64,000 nt of DNA, taken from contig NZ_JAFV01000001.1 of the NCBI RefSeq assembly GCF_000526315.1, positions 124,001 to 188,000 on the forward strand, in the 5' to 3' direction. This document shows positions 8,973-18,635 of the stretch, in pieces. The position numbers were made by a program, and so were the translations under genes. Position 1 is the first letter of the stretch. The number at the start of each line of letters is the position of its first letter. Under the pieces are notes generated by a model, which was given only the letters and a program-made list of their open reading frames with translations, was not told where the DNA came from and made no database searches. This stretch comes from Methylopila sp. 73B (GTDB lineage: Bacteria > Pseudomonadota > Alphaproteobacteria > Rhizobiales > Methylopilaceae).

Positions 8973-9320
8973 TCAGGTCCGGTCGGGCTTGATGATTTCG
9001 GTCATGGTCACGCCGAGCCGCTCGTCCACGAGCACGACCTCGCCGCGAGCGACCAGCCGGTCGTTGACGAAGATGTCGATCGCCTCGCCGACCTTGCGGT
9101 CGAGCTCGAGCACGGCGCCGGGCTTCAGCCGCAGCATCGAGCCGACGTCGATCCGCGCGCGCCCGAGCACCGCCGAGACCGAGACCGGCACGTCGAACAC
9201 CGCCTCGAGGTCGGCGGCGGCGCGGGCCTCGTGCGACTCGTCGTCCTTGCGCTTGGCCGGCGTCGAGAAGTCGACGTCGTTGTCGAGCTCGGGCAGCGGG
9301 ATGTCCTTGCCGGCGCTCAT
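8973..9320 (-). CDS. fliN: Flagellar motor switch protein FliN
   Basis: The 115-residue protein has the FliN/SpoA fold: VPVSVSAVLGRARIDVGSML, then LKPGAVLELDRKVGEAIDIF, then VNDRLVARGEVVLVDERLG. It forms part of the C-ring that binds CheY-P and sets rotation direction. The ATG at 9320 overlaps the fliH stop codon by 4 nt (ATGA), indicating translational coupling. The N-terminal 35 residues are acidic and poorly conserved, as is common in FliN. Confidence 0.96.
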   Translation of the reverse strand: MSAGKDIPLPELDNDVDFSTPAKRKDDESHEARAAADLEAVFDVPVSVSAVLGRARIDVGSMLRLKPGAVLELDRKVGEAIDIFVNDRLVARGEVVLVDERLGVTMTEIIKPDRT

Positions 9321-10018
9321 GGCGTCGCTCCTTCGATGTCGTCGGCGCCGCCCTCGGCGGCGAAGTGCTGCGCGACCGCGTCGTCGATCGCGCGGGCGAC
9401 CGCCTCGGAGTCGCGCACGACGCCGCCGTCCGCCCATTCCAGGCGCACGTCGCCCTTGGCGACATCAGGGTCGCCGAGAACGATCAGCCGGCCGGCGAAG
9501 CCGCGCTCATGCGCCATGGACGCAAGCTGCTCGCGCACTCGCTCGACGACGTCGGGCGTGACGCGCACGGCGACGTGGGGCGCCTGGCGCAACTCTAGGA
9601 AGCACGCCTCGGCGGCGGCCTCGATCTCGGCCATCGGCGCGCGGGCGACGGCGGCGCCGGCGATCTTCCGGGCGAGGGCGAGCGCGAGCGCCACGCCTTC
9701 GCGCTCAGCGACGACGGCGCGCGCGTCCGCCTGGGCCAAGGCCTCCGCGAGCCGCGCGCCGAGACTCTCCACGGCGGCCGTCAGGCGGGCGGAGTCGGCG
9801 TCGCGGGCGGCCTTGCGGCCGTCGGCCTCGCCGCGGCGGAAGGCGGAGGTCTCGGCCTTCTTGAGCGCGGCTTCGTGATCCTCCAGCGAAACCATCGCGG
9901 GGCCCTGGGGGGCGGTCGGCGCTTTGGGGGCCGGCGGCGCGCCGAAGTCCTGGTTGAACAGGAAGCGCTCCGGGCGCGGGCGCCCGTCGTCGCGCGGGGA
10001 GGGGAGGTCAGTAGACAA
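9317..10018 (-). CDS. fliH: Flagellar assembly protein FliH / FlbE
   Basis: The 233-residue protein has a proline-rich N-terminus, an alanine-rich coiled coil (about 45-115) and a C-terminal FliH-type domain ending in [20 protein letters not shown]. FliH regulates the FliI ATPase and docks it to the C-ring. In Caulobacter the gene at this operon position is called flbE. It overlaps fliG by 11 nt and fliN by 4 nt. Sequence conservation in this family is low, so position in the operon is a large part of the evidence. Confidence 0.88.
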   Translation of the reverse strand: MSTDLPSPRDDGRPRPERFLFNQDFGAPPAPKAPTAPQGPAMVSLEDHEAALKKAETSAFRRGEADGRKAARDADSARLTAAVESLGARLAEALAQADARAVVAEREGVALALALARKIAGAAVARAPMAEIEAAAEACFLELRQAPHVAVRVTPDVVERVREQLASMAHERGFAGRLIVLGDPDVAKGDVRLEWADGGVVRDSEAVARAIDDAVAQHFAAEGGADDIEGATP

Positions 10019-11051
10019 AGTCGTCCTCCTCCTTGTTCTTCGAGATCACGATCTCGCCCGAGGACGCCAGATCCTTGGCGACCCCGACCAGAATCGCCTG
10101 GGCCTCGTCGACGTCCTTCAGGCGCACGGGGCCGAGCGCCTCCATGTCGTCCGACATCATCTTCGCGGCCCGGCTCGACATGTTCCCCATGAAGAAGTCG
10201 CGCATGGTCTGGCTCGCGCCCTTGAGCGCGACCGCGAGCTTGTCGCGGGGGGCGTCGCGCAGCAGGGTCTGGACGCCGGCGGCGTTCAGCTTGGCGAGGT
10301 CGTCGAAGGTGAACATCAGCTGCTTGATGCGGTCGGCGCTCTCCTTCGCCTCCTCGTCGAGCTTCGTCAGGAAGCGCGTCTCGGTCTGGCGGTCGAAGGA
10401 GTTGAAGATCTCGGCGACCTGCTCGTGCGGGTCGCGCCGCGAGGTCTGGGACAGGTTCGACATCAGCTCGGCGCGCAGCGTCTGCTCGACGCGCTCGAGG
10501 ATGTCCTTCTGCACGTTCTCCATGGCGAGCATGCGCTTGACCACGTCGAGCGCGAAGTCTTCCGGCAGGATCGACAGCACGCGGCCGGCCTGTTCGGCCC
10601 GGATCTTCGACAGCACCACGGCGACGGTCTGCGGATACTCGTTCTTGAGGTAGTTCGCGAGCACCGCCTCCTGCATGTTGGAGAGCTTCTCCCACATGGT
10701 GCGGCCGGCCGGGCCCCGAATCTCCTCCATGATGGTGCCGACGCGATCCTGCGGCAGGAAGCGCGCGAGCAGGCGCTCGGTCGAGTCGAAGTTGCCCATC
10801 AGCGCGCCCGCGGCCGAGAGCTGGCCGACGAAGTCCACAAGCAGGGTCTCGACCTTCGACATCTCGATCGACCCGAGGCTCGCCATGGCCGAGGAGACCT
10901 CGCGGATCTCGTCGTCCTCAAGCAGCTTCCAGATCGGGGCGCCGTGATCGTCGCCGAGCGCGAGCATCAGCACCGCCGCGCGCTCGACGCCCGTCAGCGC
11001 GAGTTTGTCGGAGGTGGCGAGCGCGGTGGAGCGGGCGGGAACGCGGGCCAT
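10008..11051 (-). CDS. fliG: Flagellar motor switch protein FliG
   Basis: The 347-residue protein contains the three FliG armadillo-like domains. Recognisable segments are [20 protein letters not shown] near the N-terminus, [19 protein letters not shown] and [17 protein letters not shown] in the middle, and a C-terminal torque domain with [19 protein letters not shown] and [20 protein letters not shown]. The C-terminal charged residues contact the stator. It starts one nt after the fliF stop codon and overlaps fliH by 11 nt. Confidence 0.97.
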   Translation of the reverse strand: MARVPARSTALATSDKLALTGVERAAVLMLALGDDHGAPIWKLLEDDEIREVSSAMASLGSIEMSKVETLLVDFVGQLSAAGALMGNFDSTERLLARFLPQDRVGTIMEEIRGPAGRTMWEKLSNMQEAVLANYLKNEYPQTVAVVLSKIRAEQAGRVLSILPEDFALDVVKRMLAMENVQKDILERVEQTLRAELMSNLSQTSRRDPHEQVAEIFNSFDRQTETRFLTKLDEEAKESADRIKQLMFTFDDLAKLNAAGVQTLLRDAPRDKLAVALKGASQTMRDFFMGNMSSRAAKMMSDDMEALGPVRLKDVDEAQAILVGVAKDLASSGEIVISKNKEEDDFVY

Positions 11052-11052
11052 C

Positions 11053-12744
11053 TCAGGCGGGCTCCTGCAGCCATTGGCGGATGATGGCGACCGTCTCGTT
11101 CGGGTTGTTCTGCACCAGCTCGCCGATGCGCTGGACCGACTGCGACTGCACGCGGCCGGACAGCTCGGCGATGGCTATCCGCTGGGCGGTCTCCGCGTCC
11201 GTCCCGGCGGGAAGCCCTGCGACCGAACCGTCTGGCGAGGCGAGGGCGGGGGTCCCGCCGGCCGTCAGCTGGACGATGCCGCCCGCGCCGACGGCCTCGC
11301 CCGCGCCGACGATGCTGACGCCGCCGGCGCCGTTGGCGACGAGCATGACCCGGTCGGGCGACAACGCCTTTCGCACCAGCGGGCGGACCACGACGAGCAG
11401 CACCAGCACGGTGAGCAGCGCGAGCACGCCGAGTTCGGCCCAGCGCATCAGGTCGTCACGGCTGAAATCGAACATCCCCGGCGCGTCGCCCGCGCTCTGC
11501 GAGGCGGGCATGGTGGCGAAGCGGAGGTTGACCACCTCGAGCACGTCGCCGCGGGCCTGGTCGAAGCCGACCGCCGAGCGCACAAGCGCGCCGATGCGGT
11601 CGAGCTCCTGCTGGCTGCGGGGGGCGTAGGCGGCGTCGCCATTGGCGCTTTGCGTGTAGACGCCGTCGACGAGGACCGCGACCGAGATCCGCTTCAGGCG
11701 GCCCGCGTCCTTCACCTCAGTGCGGGTGGTGCGGGAGATCTCGTAGTTCACGACCTCTTCGGTCTTGTTGGAGGCGTCCTTCGGGCCGACTGCGGCCGGA
11801 GCCTGAGCCTGAGCGGCGGCGCCGTTCGGGATCTGGTTCCCGACCGACACGGTCTGGTCCACGGGCTGGGTCGACTGCGAGCTCTCCTCGCGCGTCTGCG
11901 TCGAGCGCACCACGCGGCCTTCCGGATCGAAGGTGTCGGCGGTGACGGTGGACTTTGTATTGTCCATCTCGGCCCGCACCTCGACGCGGGCGCGGTCGGG
12001 GCCGACGATGCGGCCGAGAATCGCCTCCGCGCGCTCGCGCAGGCGGCGCTCGAGCGTCACGGTGCGCTCCTCCGCCGCCGCGGTTCCGCCGTCCTCGCCC
12101 TCGGCGCCGTCCGCGAGCAGGCGCCCGCCCTCGTCGACCAGCGAGATCTTGTCCGGCTTCAGGCCCTGCACAGCCGAGGCGACCAGATGGCGGATGGCGC
12201 GCACCTCGCCGCCGTCGAGATCGCCGCGGACCCGCACCACGATCGAGGCGGAGGGCTGCGGCGCGTCGCGCGTGAACAGCGGCTTCTCGGGGATCACGAG
12301 ATGGACGCGCGCCGCCTCCACTCGGTTGAGCGAACTGATGGAGCGGGCGAGCTCGCCTTCGAGCGCGCGCAGGTGATTGACGTTCTGAACGAAGCTCGTC
12401 GCGGAGAAGCCGTCGCCCTTGTCGAAGATCTCCCAGCCGACGCCGCCGCCAGAGGGCAGGCGCTTTTCGGCGAGGCCCATCCGAAGCTTCGCCGCGTTCT
12501 CCTTGGGCACCAGGATGCCCGCGCCCTCGTTGCGGAGTTCGTAGGGCACGTTCTGCTGCTCGAGCTCTTTGATGATCGCGGAGGAATCCTGCATCGACAG
12601 GTCCGTGAACAGCGCGACCATCTGCGGCTGGGAGAAGCGCACGATGGTGAAGGCGAAGAAGCCGACGAGCGCGAGGACGACGGCGAGCATCGCGGCGATG
12701 CGGCCGGCCCCAAAGGAACGCAAGAATCCGACGAACCCGTTCAC
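11053..12744 (-). CDS. fliF: Flagellar MS-ring protein FliF
   Basis: The 563-residue protein has an N-terminal membrane helix (about 10-35), the YscJ/FliF periplasmic ring-building domains (with [20 protein letters not shown] and [19 protein letters not shown]), an unstructured middle, and a second membrane helix near residue 455 before a short FliG-binding tail. I place the start at GTG 12744, with GGGAG six nt upstream; this gives [10 protein letters not shown], matching family N-termini, whereas an ATG at 12786 adds 14 unrelated residues. It is the first gene of the operon. A CtrA-like box lies about 70 nt upstream. Confidence 0.96.
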   Translation of the reverse strand: MNGFVGFLRSFGAGRIAAMLAVVLALVGFFAFTIVRFSQPQMVALFTDLSMQDSSAIIKELEQQNVPYELRNEGAGILVPKENAAKLRMGLAEKRLPSGGGVGWEIFDKGDGFSATSFVQNVNHLRALEGELARSISSLNRVEAARVHLVIPEKPLFTRDAPQPSASIVVRVRGDLDGGEVRAIRHLVASAVQGLKPDKISLVDEGGRLLADGAEGEDGGTAAAEERTVTLERRLRERAEAILGRIVGPDRARVEVRAEMDNTKSTVTADTFDPEGRVVRSTQTREESSQSTQPVDQTVSVGNQIPNGAAAQAQAPAAVGPKDASNKTEEVVNYEISRTTRTEVKDAGRLKRISVAVLVDGVYTQSANGDAAYAPRSQQELDRIGALVRSAVGFDQARGDVLEVVNLRFATMPASQSAGDAPGMFDFSRDDLMRWAELGVLALLTVLVLLVVVRPLVRKALSPDRVMLVANGAGGVSIVGAGEAVGAGGIVQLTAGGTPALASPDGSVAGLPAGTDAETAQRIAIAELSGRVQSQSVQRIGELVQNNPNETVAIIRQWLQEPA

Positions 12745-12811
12745 TGCCGTCTCCCGGCGCGCCGCCGCTGGTCGGTCACGCGCCACCCGGCAAGATTTGC
12801 CTGCCGTATGG

Positions 12812-12826
12812 TAAACGGGTCGTTAA
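12812..12826 (-). promoter_or_regulatory. CtrA box upstream of the fliF operon
   Basis: The minus strand reads TTAACGACCCGTTTA, that is TTAA-N7-TTTA, one mismatch from the CtrA consensus TTAA-N7-TTAA. It lies 68-82 nt upstream of the fliF GTG. The Caulobacter fliF operon is a known CtrA target. Confidence 0.6.
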
Positions 12827-12853
12827 CGCCGCCCGCCGCGGCGGAGCGCAAAC

Positions 12854-12881
12854 GAAAACGCCGGCGCGAGGCGCCGGCGTT
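12854..12881 (-). terminator. Rho-independent terminator after sciP
   Basis: An 11-bp perfect inverted repeat (12857-12867 with 12871-12881) has a 3-nt loop and TTTT on the minus-strand 3' side. It ends the sciP transcript before the fliF promoter. Confidence 0.8.
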
Positions 12882-12904
12882 CGTCACGTTCTGATCTTGC
12901 GGGA

Positions 12905-13180
12905 TCAGGCCCGATACTGCTGGATCCGCGTGGTGCGCAGGCCCGCAAGGCCGTGCCGGTCGATCGAGGCCTGCCACGACAGGAACTCCTCGACCGTGAG
13001 AGTGTAGCGCTGGCAGGCTTCCTCCAGGCTTAGAAGCCCGCCGCGCACAGCGGCGACGACTTCGGCCTTCCGGCGAATGACCCAGCGTTTCGTGTCGGAA
13101 GGGGGCAAATCGGCGATCGTCAGCGGACTGCCGTCCGGTCCGATCACATATTTGGTCCGCCCGCGATGCAATTCCGTCAT
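12905..13180 (-). CDS. sciP: CtrA-inhibiting regulator SciP (DUF1153)
   Basis: The 91-residue protein is almost entirely the DUF1153 domain: TKYVIGPDGSPLTIADLPPS, KRWVIRRKAEVVAAVRGGLL, SLEEACQRYTLTVEEFLSWQ and a C-terminal RTTRIQQYR. In Caulobacter SciP binds CtrA and blocks CtrA-dependent transcription, forming a cell-cycle feedback. The start is ATG 13180; GTG 13192 in the same frame would add four residues and cannot be excluded. A CtrA-like box lies about 55-65 nt upstream, consistent with CtrA activating its own inhibitor. It stands alone, with its own terminator, between the fliF operon and fliK. Confidence 0.95.
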   Translation of the reverse strand: MTELHRGRTKYVIGPDGSPLTIADLPPSDTKRWVIRRKAEVVAAVRGGLLSLEEACQRYTLTVEEFLSWQASIDRHGLAGLRTTRIQQYRA

Positions 13181-13232
13181 CGGTACTCTCACACACGACT
13201 TTCCCGTCTTCGATGACGTTACGTCGGTGGAT

Positions 13233-13247
13233 TTAACATTTACCTAA
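13233..13247 (-). promoter_or_regulatory. CtrA box upstream of sciP
   Basis: The minus strand reads TTAGGTAAATGTTAA (TTAG-N7-TTAA), one mismatch from the CtrA consensus. It sits 53-67 nt upstream of the sciP ATG, in an AT-rich stretch (about 13230-13330) that contrasts with the GC-rich surroundings. Confidence 0.55.
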
Positions 13248-13424
13248 GCGGAAAAGCCGACTTCGAGCTATCTCCAAAGGTTAAAAACTAGTAATTCAAA
13301 CTTTAACGAATTATGATCTTTGCGTTCTGCTAGTTGCGGCGCAGCGGGGGCAAAATCTTCCCACCCCGGCAGAAAACGCCGGGCTTGTGGCCGGCCAAAG
13401 CCCTCATTTTCCAAGCGCTTTCGA

Positions 13425-13440
13425 TGGCATGCCGATTGCG
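13425..13440 (+). promoter_or_regulatory. Sigma-54 promoter for fliK-flgD
   Basis: TGGCATGCCGATTGCG has GG (13426-13427) and GC (13438-13439) separated by exactly 10 nt, the -24/-12 spacing of RpoN promoters (consensus TGGCAC-N5-TTGC). The expected start of transcription near 13451 gives a leader of about 22 nt to the fliK ATG. FlbD, encoded nearby, is the likely activator. Confidence 0.75.
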
Positions 13441-13472
13441 ACCTGTGAGGCGTCCGCGTCCTGGTCCCGCTC

Positions 13473-14885
13473 ATGCCGCATTCCGTCTCGTCCAGCTCAA
13501 GCGCCCAGGCGCCGGTTTCACCGGCCCCGTCGGCGCGCGCCGCGCAGGTCGACGACGACTTCGCGCGGGCGCTCGATGCGGCAAATTCCGTCGCGGCCGA
13601 CGAATTTGCAGCGGGCGATTCTTTCGTAAGCCCGCAAGCCCCGTCCGAGCCGCGCTCGCGCGCCGCGGACGACGCGGAGTCCGAGGAGCAAGAGACGCGC
13701 GAGACCGAGCGGCGCCCGGCGCGCCGCGGCCAGACCACGCCGGACGTCGTGCTCGCCCTGGCGCTTGCGCCTCTCGCAGTTCCTAAGACGCCGATGGACG
13801 GCGAGCCCGAGGTCGTCGCCGCGTCGACCGGCGAAGTTTCCGTTCAGCCGACCGCGCCCGCTGCGGACCCGCAAGCGCCCGCTCGCGCGCAGCAGATCGT
13901 GGCGAACCCGTCGGCCAATTCGGCCGCCAAGGCCTCGCGCGAGCCGACCGCGACGGACGAGGGGATCGTGTCGCTAATCGGGACGACCGAGTCCGACCCC
14001 GCGGACGAGACCGACGCCGCGACTCCATCCAAGGCTACGCCCGACGCCGGCGATGCGGCGGCCAAGCCGGCCGTCGCTCCGTCGGGGGCGCCCGCGCACC
14101 AGACTGCGGCCGCGGCGGTCGCCGTCGCGAGGCCTGCGACGCAGGACGCCTCCTCGGACCCGCTGGCGCCGACCGCCGCCTCCGACCCCGCCGTCGCTCC
14201 CCCGGACCCGACCGCGCCGTCCCCAAACGACGGCGCGTCGGCGGATGCGGGCGGAGGCGAGGGCCAGCAGGGGGCGGGCGGCCAGACCCACGCCTCCCAG
14301 GCGACCGAGGCCGACACCCCTGCGGCGCCTCAGAACGGCGGCGCCGCGTCATCGGCCTCGGCGTCTTCCGCCGTCCCCTCGATTGATCCCGCGGCGGCCC
14401 GGCCCGCGCCGAGCTTGACTGCGACCTCCACTCCGACCACGCCGCAGGCGACGGCCGCGCTCGCCTCCGCCGTCGTGTCGAACGCCGTCGCAGCGGCCAG
14501 CGCCGGCCTGCGCCGCACACGCTTCGAGGTGCAGCTCGACGGCTCCGACCTCGGGCGCATCGACGTCCGGCTCGACATCGGCCGCGGCGGCCGAGTGGGC
14601 GCGAAGCTCACCGTCGACAGCGCCGAAGCGCGCGACCTTCTGCAGAACGACGCCCGCGCGCTCCAGCGCACGCTCGAGCAGGCCGGCTTCCGTCTGTCCG
14701 AGGGAGGCTTCACCGTCGAGGTGCGCTCGGGCGGCGCGGACGCCGGCGACCCCCAGGCGCGGCGCGAGCCGGCCGGCGGTCTCCCCGACGCGGCCGAGAC
14801 CGACACCCCCATCGGGCGCGACGCCGCCCCCACCGCCTATCGCCCGCTCCGCGCCGCGGCGTCGGCGCTGGACGTCCGCGTCTGA
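13473..14885 (+). CDS. fliK: Flagellar hook-length control protein FliK
   Basis: The 470-residue protein has a long, low-complexity, Ala/Pro/Thr/Asp-rich N-terminal part (about 1-345) and a compact C-terminal Flg_hook domain (about 350-425) with LRRTRFEVQLDGSDLGRIDV, then DLLQNDARALQRTLEQAGFR. FliK is secreted as a molecular ruler and switches export specificity when the hook reaches full length. The ATG at 13473 has no obvious Shine-Dalgarno. It is followed 16 nt later by flgD, its usual partner, and both lie behind the sigma-54 promoter at 13425. Confidence 0.88.
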   Translation: MPHSVSSSSSAQAPVSPAPSARAAQVDDDFARALDAANSVAADEFAAGDSFVSPQAPSEPRSRAADDAESEEQETRETERRPARRGQTTPDVVLALALAPLAVPKTPMDGEPEVVAASTGEVSVQPTAPAADPQAPARAQQIVANPSANSAAKASREPTATDEGIVSLIGTTESDPADETDAATPSKATPDAGDAAAKPAVAPSGAPAHQTAAAAVAVARPATQDASSDPLAPTAASDPAVAPPDPTAPSPNDGASADAGGGEGQQGAGGQTHASQATEADTPAAPQNGGAASSASASSAVPSIDPAAARPAPSLTATSTPTTPQATAALASAVVSNAVAAASAGLRRTRFEVQLDGSDLGRIDVRLDIGRGGRVGAKLTVDSAEARDLLQNDARALQRTLEQAGFRLSEGGFTVEVRSGGADAGDPQARREPAGGLPDAAETDTPIGRDAAPTAYRPLRAAASALDVRV

Positions 14886-14901
14886 GCCGAAGGATTTCCT
14901 G

Positions 14902-15576
14902 ATGTCGATCACCGCGACCTCCGCCTCCACCTCGACCACGGCGAGCTCCACCACCGCGAACTCCACCCTCGCCAGCAACTTCGACACCTTCCTGACGCTG
15001 CTGACCACGCAGCTGCAGAACCAGAACCCGCTGGACCCGCTCGACACCAACCAGTTCACGCAGCAGCTCGTGCAGTTCGCCGGCGTCGAGCAGCAGCTGC
15101 AGTCGAACGCGACGCTGAGCGCGATTCTGACCGCGACCCAGACGGCGGGGTCCGACACCGCCGTCGGCCTCGTCGGCAAGACCGTCACCGCCGCCGGCGA
15201 CACCGCCACGCTCGAGGACGGCGCGGCGAGTTGGAGCCTGACCTCGGCCGAGGACGACGTGACCGCGACGGTCAAGATCCGCAACGCCGACGGCGACCTG
15301 GTCGCCACCAAGACGTTGGCGCTCGACAAGGGCACGACGACCTTCACCTGGGACGGCAAGCAGACCGACGGCTCCGCCGCCGACGACGGCGACTACACCG
15401 TCACCGTCAGCGGCGTGGACAGCTCCGGAAGCGGCTCGAGCGTCAGCACCGAGGTGACCGGCGTCGTCGACGGAGTCGACTTCAGCGGCGACACGCCCGT
15501 GCTGCTGATCGGCGACCTCACCGTGCCCTTGAGCTCCGTCACCAAGGTGAAAACGACGGTTGCGTCCAGCTCCTGA
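14902..15576 (+). CDS. flgD: Flagellar hook capping protein FlgD
   Basis: The 224-residue protein carries the N-terminal FlgD signature FLTLLTTQLQNQNPLDPLDT followed by NQFTQQLVQFAGVEQQLQSN, then a FlgD Ig-like/tudor region (about 95-215) with TTFTWDGKQTDGSAADDGDY. FlgD forms the temporary cap on which hook subunits polymerise. An AAGGA lies 8 nt before ATG 14902. It follows fliK by 16 nt in the same operon. Confidence 0.96.
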   Translation: MSITATSASTSTTASSTTANSTLASNFDTFLTLLTTQLQNQNPLDPLDTNQFTQQLVQFAGVEQQLQSNATLSAILTATQTAGSDTAVGLVGKTVTAAGDTATLEDGAASWSLTSAEDDVTATVKIRNADGDLVATKTLALDKGTTTFTWDGKQTDGSAADDGDYTVTVSGVDSSGSGSSVSTEVTGVVDGVDFSGDTPVLLIGDLTVPLSSVTKVKTTVASSS

Positions 15577-15620
15577 GCGGCTGTCGGACGTCGACACGAC
15601 GATCCTGATGATCGTCGTCG

Positions 15621-15643
15621 GTCCCCGGTTCATCCGGGGACTT
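15621..15643 (+). terminator. Stem-loop after flgD, possible terminator
   Basis: An 8-bp perfect stem (GTCCCCGG with CCGGGGAC, 5-nt loop) is followed by only TT; a second 9-bp hairpin lies immediately upstream at 15596-15618. Either or both may end the fliK-flgD transcript, but there is no proper T tract. Confidence 0.45.
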
Positions 15644-15722
15644 CAGGCCGGATCTTCGAGCGCGAGCTTGCATTCGAAAACGGGCTCGATCCAAACGGGG
15701 AACGTCTGATAGAAGACCGACG

Positions 15723-16682
15723 ATGGCGAACAGGCTTAAGGCTGCGGCGCTCGCTGTCTATCACACGACCTACGAACCGGCGCTTGCGCTCGTGCTCGGC
15801 CCGCGGCGCATCTCCGGCTTCGAGTGCGCGGCGGCCGGCGGGCCGCCGGAGGTCGCGATCCACCCCCATCGCGTCGCGGGCTGCGGGCCGGCCTGCGGTT
15901 TCGATCAGGGCGAGCGCCGCCGCGTCGTCGCGCGCTATTCGCTGAAGACACGGGGCGACGGCGCCTTGGACCGGGCGCTCGGACGCGCCGCGCGCCGGCT
16001 GTCGCTGACGCCAATGGCGATCGACCTCGACCGCTTCCCGTCGCACACCGACTTCCAGGCGCTGGTGAAGCGCCGCTCGTCGCGCACGCTGCCGAAGATC
16101 CGCAAGGCGGCGAAGATGGGCTACGTCGCCGAACGCTTTTCCGTGCACGCCCATGTCTACGACATCCACGCCGTGCGCACGTCGATGCGCTCCCGCGCCG
16201 CGGGTCCTGTGCTCGACTACTGGTTCCTGAAGCCGGAGGACGTGGCGAAGCCCGCCGGCCGGCCGGCGACCTGGCGGATGCCGAAGTGTCCCCGGCACTG
16301 GACGCTTTGGTGGGGCGTGTTCCTGCCCGAGCCGGGACACGTTCAGGGCAAGGTGCAGGTCGACCGCCGGCTCGTCGCCTACATGAAGCTGATGCGCATC
16401 GGGGACGTGCTGCACTACACCGACCTCATGGGCCACGGCGAGCATCTCGGCCACGGCGTCATGAACCTGCTGCACGACGCCATTATCCGCTGGCTTATCG
16501 AGAGCGATGAGCCGCTCGTCGAGGGCGTGCGCGTCGTGCTCTACGGCGCGGCGGAGCATGGCGGGGAGGGGCTTTTGACATGGAAGAAGCGAGCCGGTTT
16601 CGAGCCGATGCGCCTGATCCTCGCCCCGGCGCCGGACGGTAAAACCGACGCCCCGCTTTCGCGTGACCGCCGCGCGGGGTAA
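15723..16682 (+). CDS. Conserved-looking protein of unknown function, possibly GNAT/FemAB-like
   Basis: The 319-residue soluble protein is not confidently recognised. The central segment [20 protein letters not shown], followed by [14 protein letters not shown] and a C-terminal [19 protein letters not shown], resembles the layout of GNAT or FemAB-type acyltransferases, where the last strand and helix read similarly. The first 100 residues contain [14 protein letters not shown] and [14 protein letters not shown], without a known motif. No signal peptide or membrane segment is seen. It lies alone between flgD and mnmA, 19 nt before the mnmA start on the same strand, so it may be cotranscribed with mnmA. 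Confidence 0.6.
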   Translation: MANRLKAAALAVYHTTYEPALALVLGPRRISGFECAAAGGPPEVAIHPHRVAGCGPACGFDQGERRRVVARYSLKTRGDGALDRALGRAARRLSLTPMAIDLDRFPSHTDFQALVKRRSSRTLPKIRKAAKMGYVAERFSVHAHVYDIHAVRTSMRSRAAGPVLDYWFLKPEDVAKPAGRPATWRMPKCPRHWTLWWGVFLPEPGHVQGKVQVDRRLVAYMKLMRIGDVLHYTDLMGHGEHLGHGVMNLLHDAIIRWLIESDEPLVEGVRVVLYGAAEHGGEGLLTWKKRAGFEPMRLILAPAPDGKTDAPLSRDRRAG

Positions 16683-16701
16683 AGACCTGCCGCAACGCAT
16701 C

Positions 16702-17889
16702 ATGGCTGGACACGCCTTGACCCCGACCGTCGATCTCGATCTGCCCGGCGCGCCCGCCGACACGCGCGTCGTGGTCGCCATGTCCGGCGGCGTCGACTCC
16801 TCCGTCGTGGCGGGGCTGCTTTCGCGCGCGGGCTATGACGTCGTCGGCGTCACGCTGCAGCTCTACGACCATGGCGCGGCGACCGCCCGCAAGGGCGCCT
16901 GCTGCGCAGGACAGGACATCCACGACGCCCGTCGCGTCGCGGAGACGCTCGGCATCCCGCATTACGTGCTCGACTACGAGCAGCGGTTTCGCGAGGCGGT
17001 GATCGACCCCTTCGCCGCGAGCTACCTCGCCGGCGAGACGCCGATCCCCTGCGTCGCCTGCAACCAGACCGTCAAGTTCGTCGACCTGTTGCAGACCGCG
17101 AAGGATTTGGGTGCCGCAGCCCTCGCCACCGGCCATTACGTCGCCTCGCGCGCGCTCCCGGGCGGGGGCCGCGGGCTCTACCGCCCCGCCGACGCCGACC
17201 GCGACCAGACTTACTTCCTTTACGGCACGACGCCGGAACAGCTGTTGCTGCTGCGCTTCCCGCTCGGCGGCCTGCCGAAGCCCGCGGTGCGCGAGGTCGC
17301 GCGCGAACTGGGGCTGATCGTGGCCGACAAGCCCGACAGCCAGGACATCTGCTTCGTGCCGAACGGCCGCTACGCCGACATGATCGAGAAGCTGAAGCCC
17401 GGCGCCGCCGAACCCGGGCCGGTGGTGCACATCGACGGCCGCCGGCTCGGGACCCACGACGGCGTGCTGCGCTACACCGTCGGCCAGCGTCGCGGCCTGA
17501 ACCTTTCGGTCGGCGAGCCGCTCTACGTCGTGCGCATCGACGCCGGGGCGAAGACCCTGGTCGTCGGCCCGCGCGAGGCGCTGGAGACGCGGACGATCCG
17601 CCTGCGCAGCCTGAACTGGCTTGGCGACGGCGCCTTCGAGGACGTCGCGGGGCTTCCCGTGCGCGCCCGGGTGCGCTCGACGCGGCCGGCGGTTCCGGCG
17701 CGGCTCACGGCGCTTGGGGGCGGCGAGGCCGAGGTGGAGCTGCCCGACGGCGAGAGCGGCGTCGCGCCGGGGCAGGCGTGCGTGGTCTACGACGAGGCGA
17801 CAGGCGAGCGGGTGCTCGGCGGCGGGATCGTTCGGCCTCAGCCGCGCGTTCCCGCGGCGAATGAAGCGGCGAGCGAGGCCATACGGTGA
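16702..17889 (+). CDS. mnmA: tRNA-specific 2-thiouridylase MnmA
   Basis: The 395-residue enzyme makes 2-thiouridine at the wobble position of tRNA Lys, Glu and Gln. The PP-loop [18 protein letters not shown] is near residue 25, the first catalytic Cys lies in [10 protein letters not shown] and the second in [10 protein letters not shown], and a C-terminal beta-barrel domain is present. I choose ATG 16702 over 16663 because it leaves a normal-length N-terminus and does not overlap the preceding gene. It is coupled to the following methyltransferase by a 4-nt GTGA overlap. Confidence 0.95.
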   Translation: MAGHALTPTVDLDLPGAPADTRVVVAMSGGVDSSVVAGLLSRAGYDVVGVTLQLYDHGAATARKGACCAGQDIHDARRVAETLGIPHYVLDYEQRFREAVIDPFAASYLAGETPIPCVACNQTVKFVDLLQTAKDLGAAALATGHYVASRALPGGGRGLYRPADADRDQTYFLYGTTPEQLLLLRFPLGGLPKPAVREVARELGLIVADKPDSQDICFVPNGRYADMIEKLKPGAAEPGPVVHIDGRRLGTHDGVLRYTVGQRRGLNLSVGEPLYVVRIDAGAKTLVVGPREALETRTIRLRSLNWLGDGAFEDVAGLPVRARVRSTRPAVPARLTALGGGEAEVELPDGESGVAPGQACVVYDEATGERVLGGGIVRPQPRVPAANEAASEAIR

Positions 17890-18527
17890 GCGTCCAGTAC
17901 GATCTGGAAGGACAGAAGAAGGCCTACGAGATCTGGGCCAAGTTCTACGACAAGGTCTATGTGCGGTTCCTGGCCGACGGCCAGAAGAAGGCCGCGGCCG
18001 CCGCCGCCGCCTGTGGTCCCGACATCCTCGAGGTCGGCGTCGGCACCGGCCTGGTGCTGCGCTATTACCCCGCGACCTCGCGCGTGGTCGGCGTCGACCT
18101 CTCCGAGCACATGCTCGCCAAGGCGCGCGAGAAGGTCGTGGCGCAGGGCCTCACCCAGGTCCGCGGGCTCTCCGTCATGGACGCCTGCAACCTCGGCCTG
18201 CCCGACGCCGTCTTCGACGCCGTCACCGTGCCCTTCGTCATCACGCTGGTGCCGAACCCGGAAGCCGCGCTTTCCGAGATGCGCCGCGTGCTGAAGCCGG
18301 GCGGCGAGATCATCGTGGCGTCCAAGATGGGCGCCGAGGACGGCCCGCTCATGAAGATCGAGGCTGCGCTCGCCCCGGTCGTGAAGACGGTCGGCTGGTC
18401 CACCGACTTCAAGGTCTCGCGCCTCGCCGCCTGGGCCGCGACCACGCCCGACATGAGCGTCGTCGAGGTGACGTCGATCTTCCCCGCGCCGTTCTTCAAG
18501 ATGATCCGGATCAAGCGGGCGGTGTGA
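17886..18527 (+). CDS. pmtA: Class I SAM-dependent methyltransferase, PmtA-type phospholipid N-methyltransferase
   Basis: The 213-residue protein has methyltransferase motif [18 protein letters not shown] (about residues 40-56), the acidic loop [14 protein letters not shown], and motif [16 protein letters not shown]. The overall sequence is of the UbiE-related PmtA type of Rhodobacter and Bradyrhizobium, which methylates phosphatidylethanolamine towards phosphatidylcholine at the inner membrane. The substrate is inferred from family resemblance. The start is GTG 17886, overlapping the mnmA stop. C-terminal [11 protein letters not shown] is typical of the group. Confidence 0.8.
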   Translation: MSVQYDLEGQKKAYEIWAKFYDKVYVRFLADGQKKAAAAAAACGPDILEVGVGTGLVLRYYPATSRVVGVDLSEHMLAKAREKVVAQGLTQVRGLSVMDACNLGLPDAVFDAVTVPFVITLVPNPEAALSEMRRVLKPGGEIIVASKMGAEDGPLMKIEAALAPVVKTVGWSTDFKVSRLAAWAATTPDMSVVEVTSIFPAPFFKMIRIKRAV

Positions 18528-18635
18528 TTTCGGCGGAAAGCTCGAAAGCCGCGCGGCATTTTCGTCGTTCGGCTTGGGAACCCTGGGTGGCGGGCCCACG
18601 TAAGCCTCGACACCCCGCCGCACCGAAAGTCCCCC

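Noticed and set aside
13281-13315. Additional TTAA-rich sites between sciP and fliK as CtrA boxes
   Set aside because: TTAA-N7 is followed by sequences with two or more mismatches; in an AT-rich stretch these are expected by chance.
15699-15723. GGAAC before the unknown GNAT-like gene as an EcfG promoter
   Set aside because: The expected -10 position reads ACGA, which does not match, and it would overlap the start codon.
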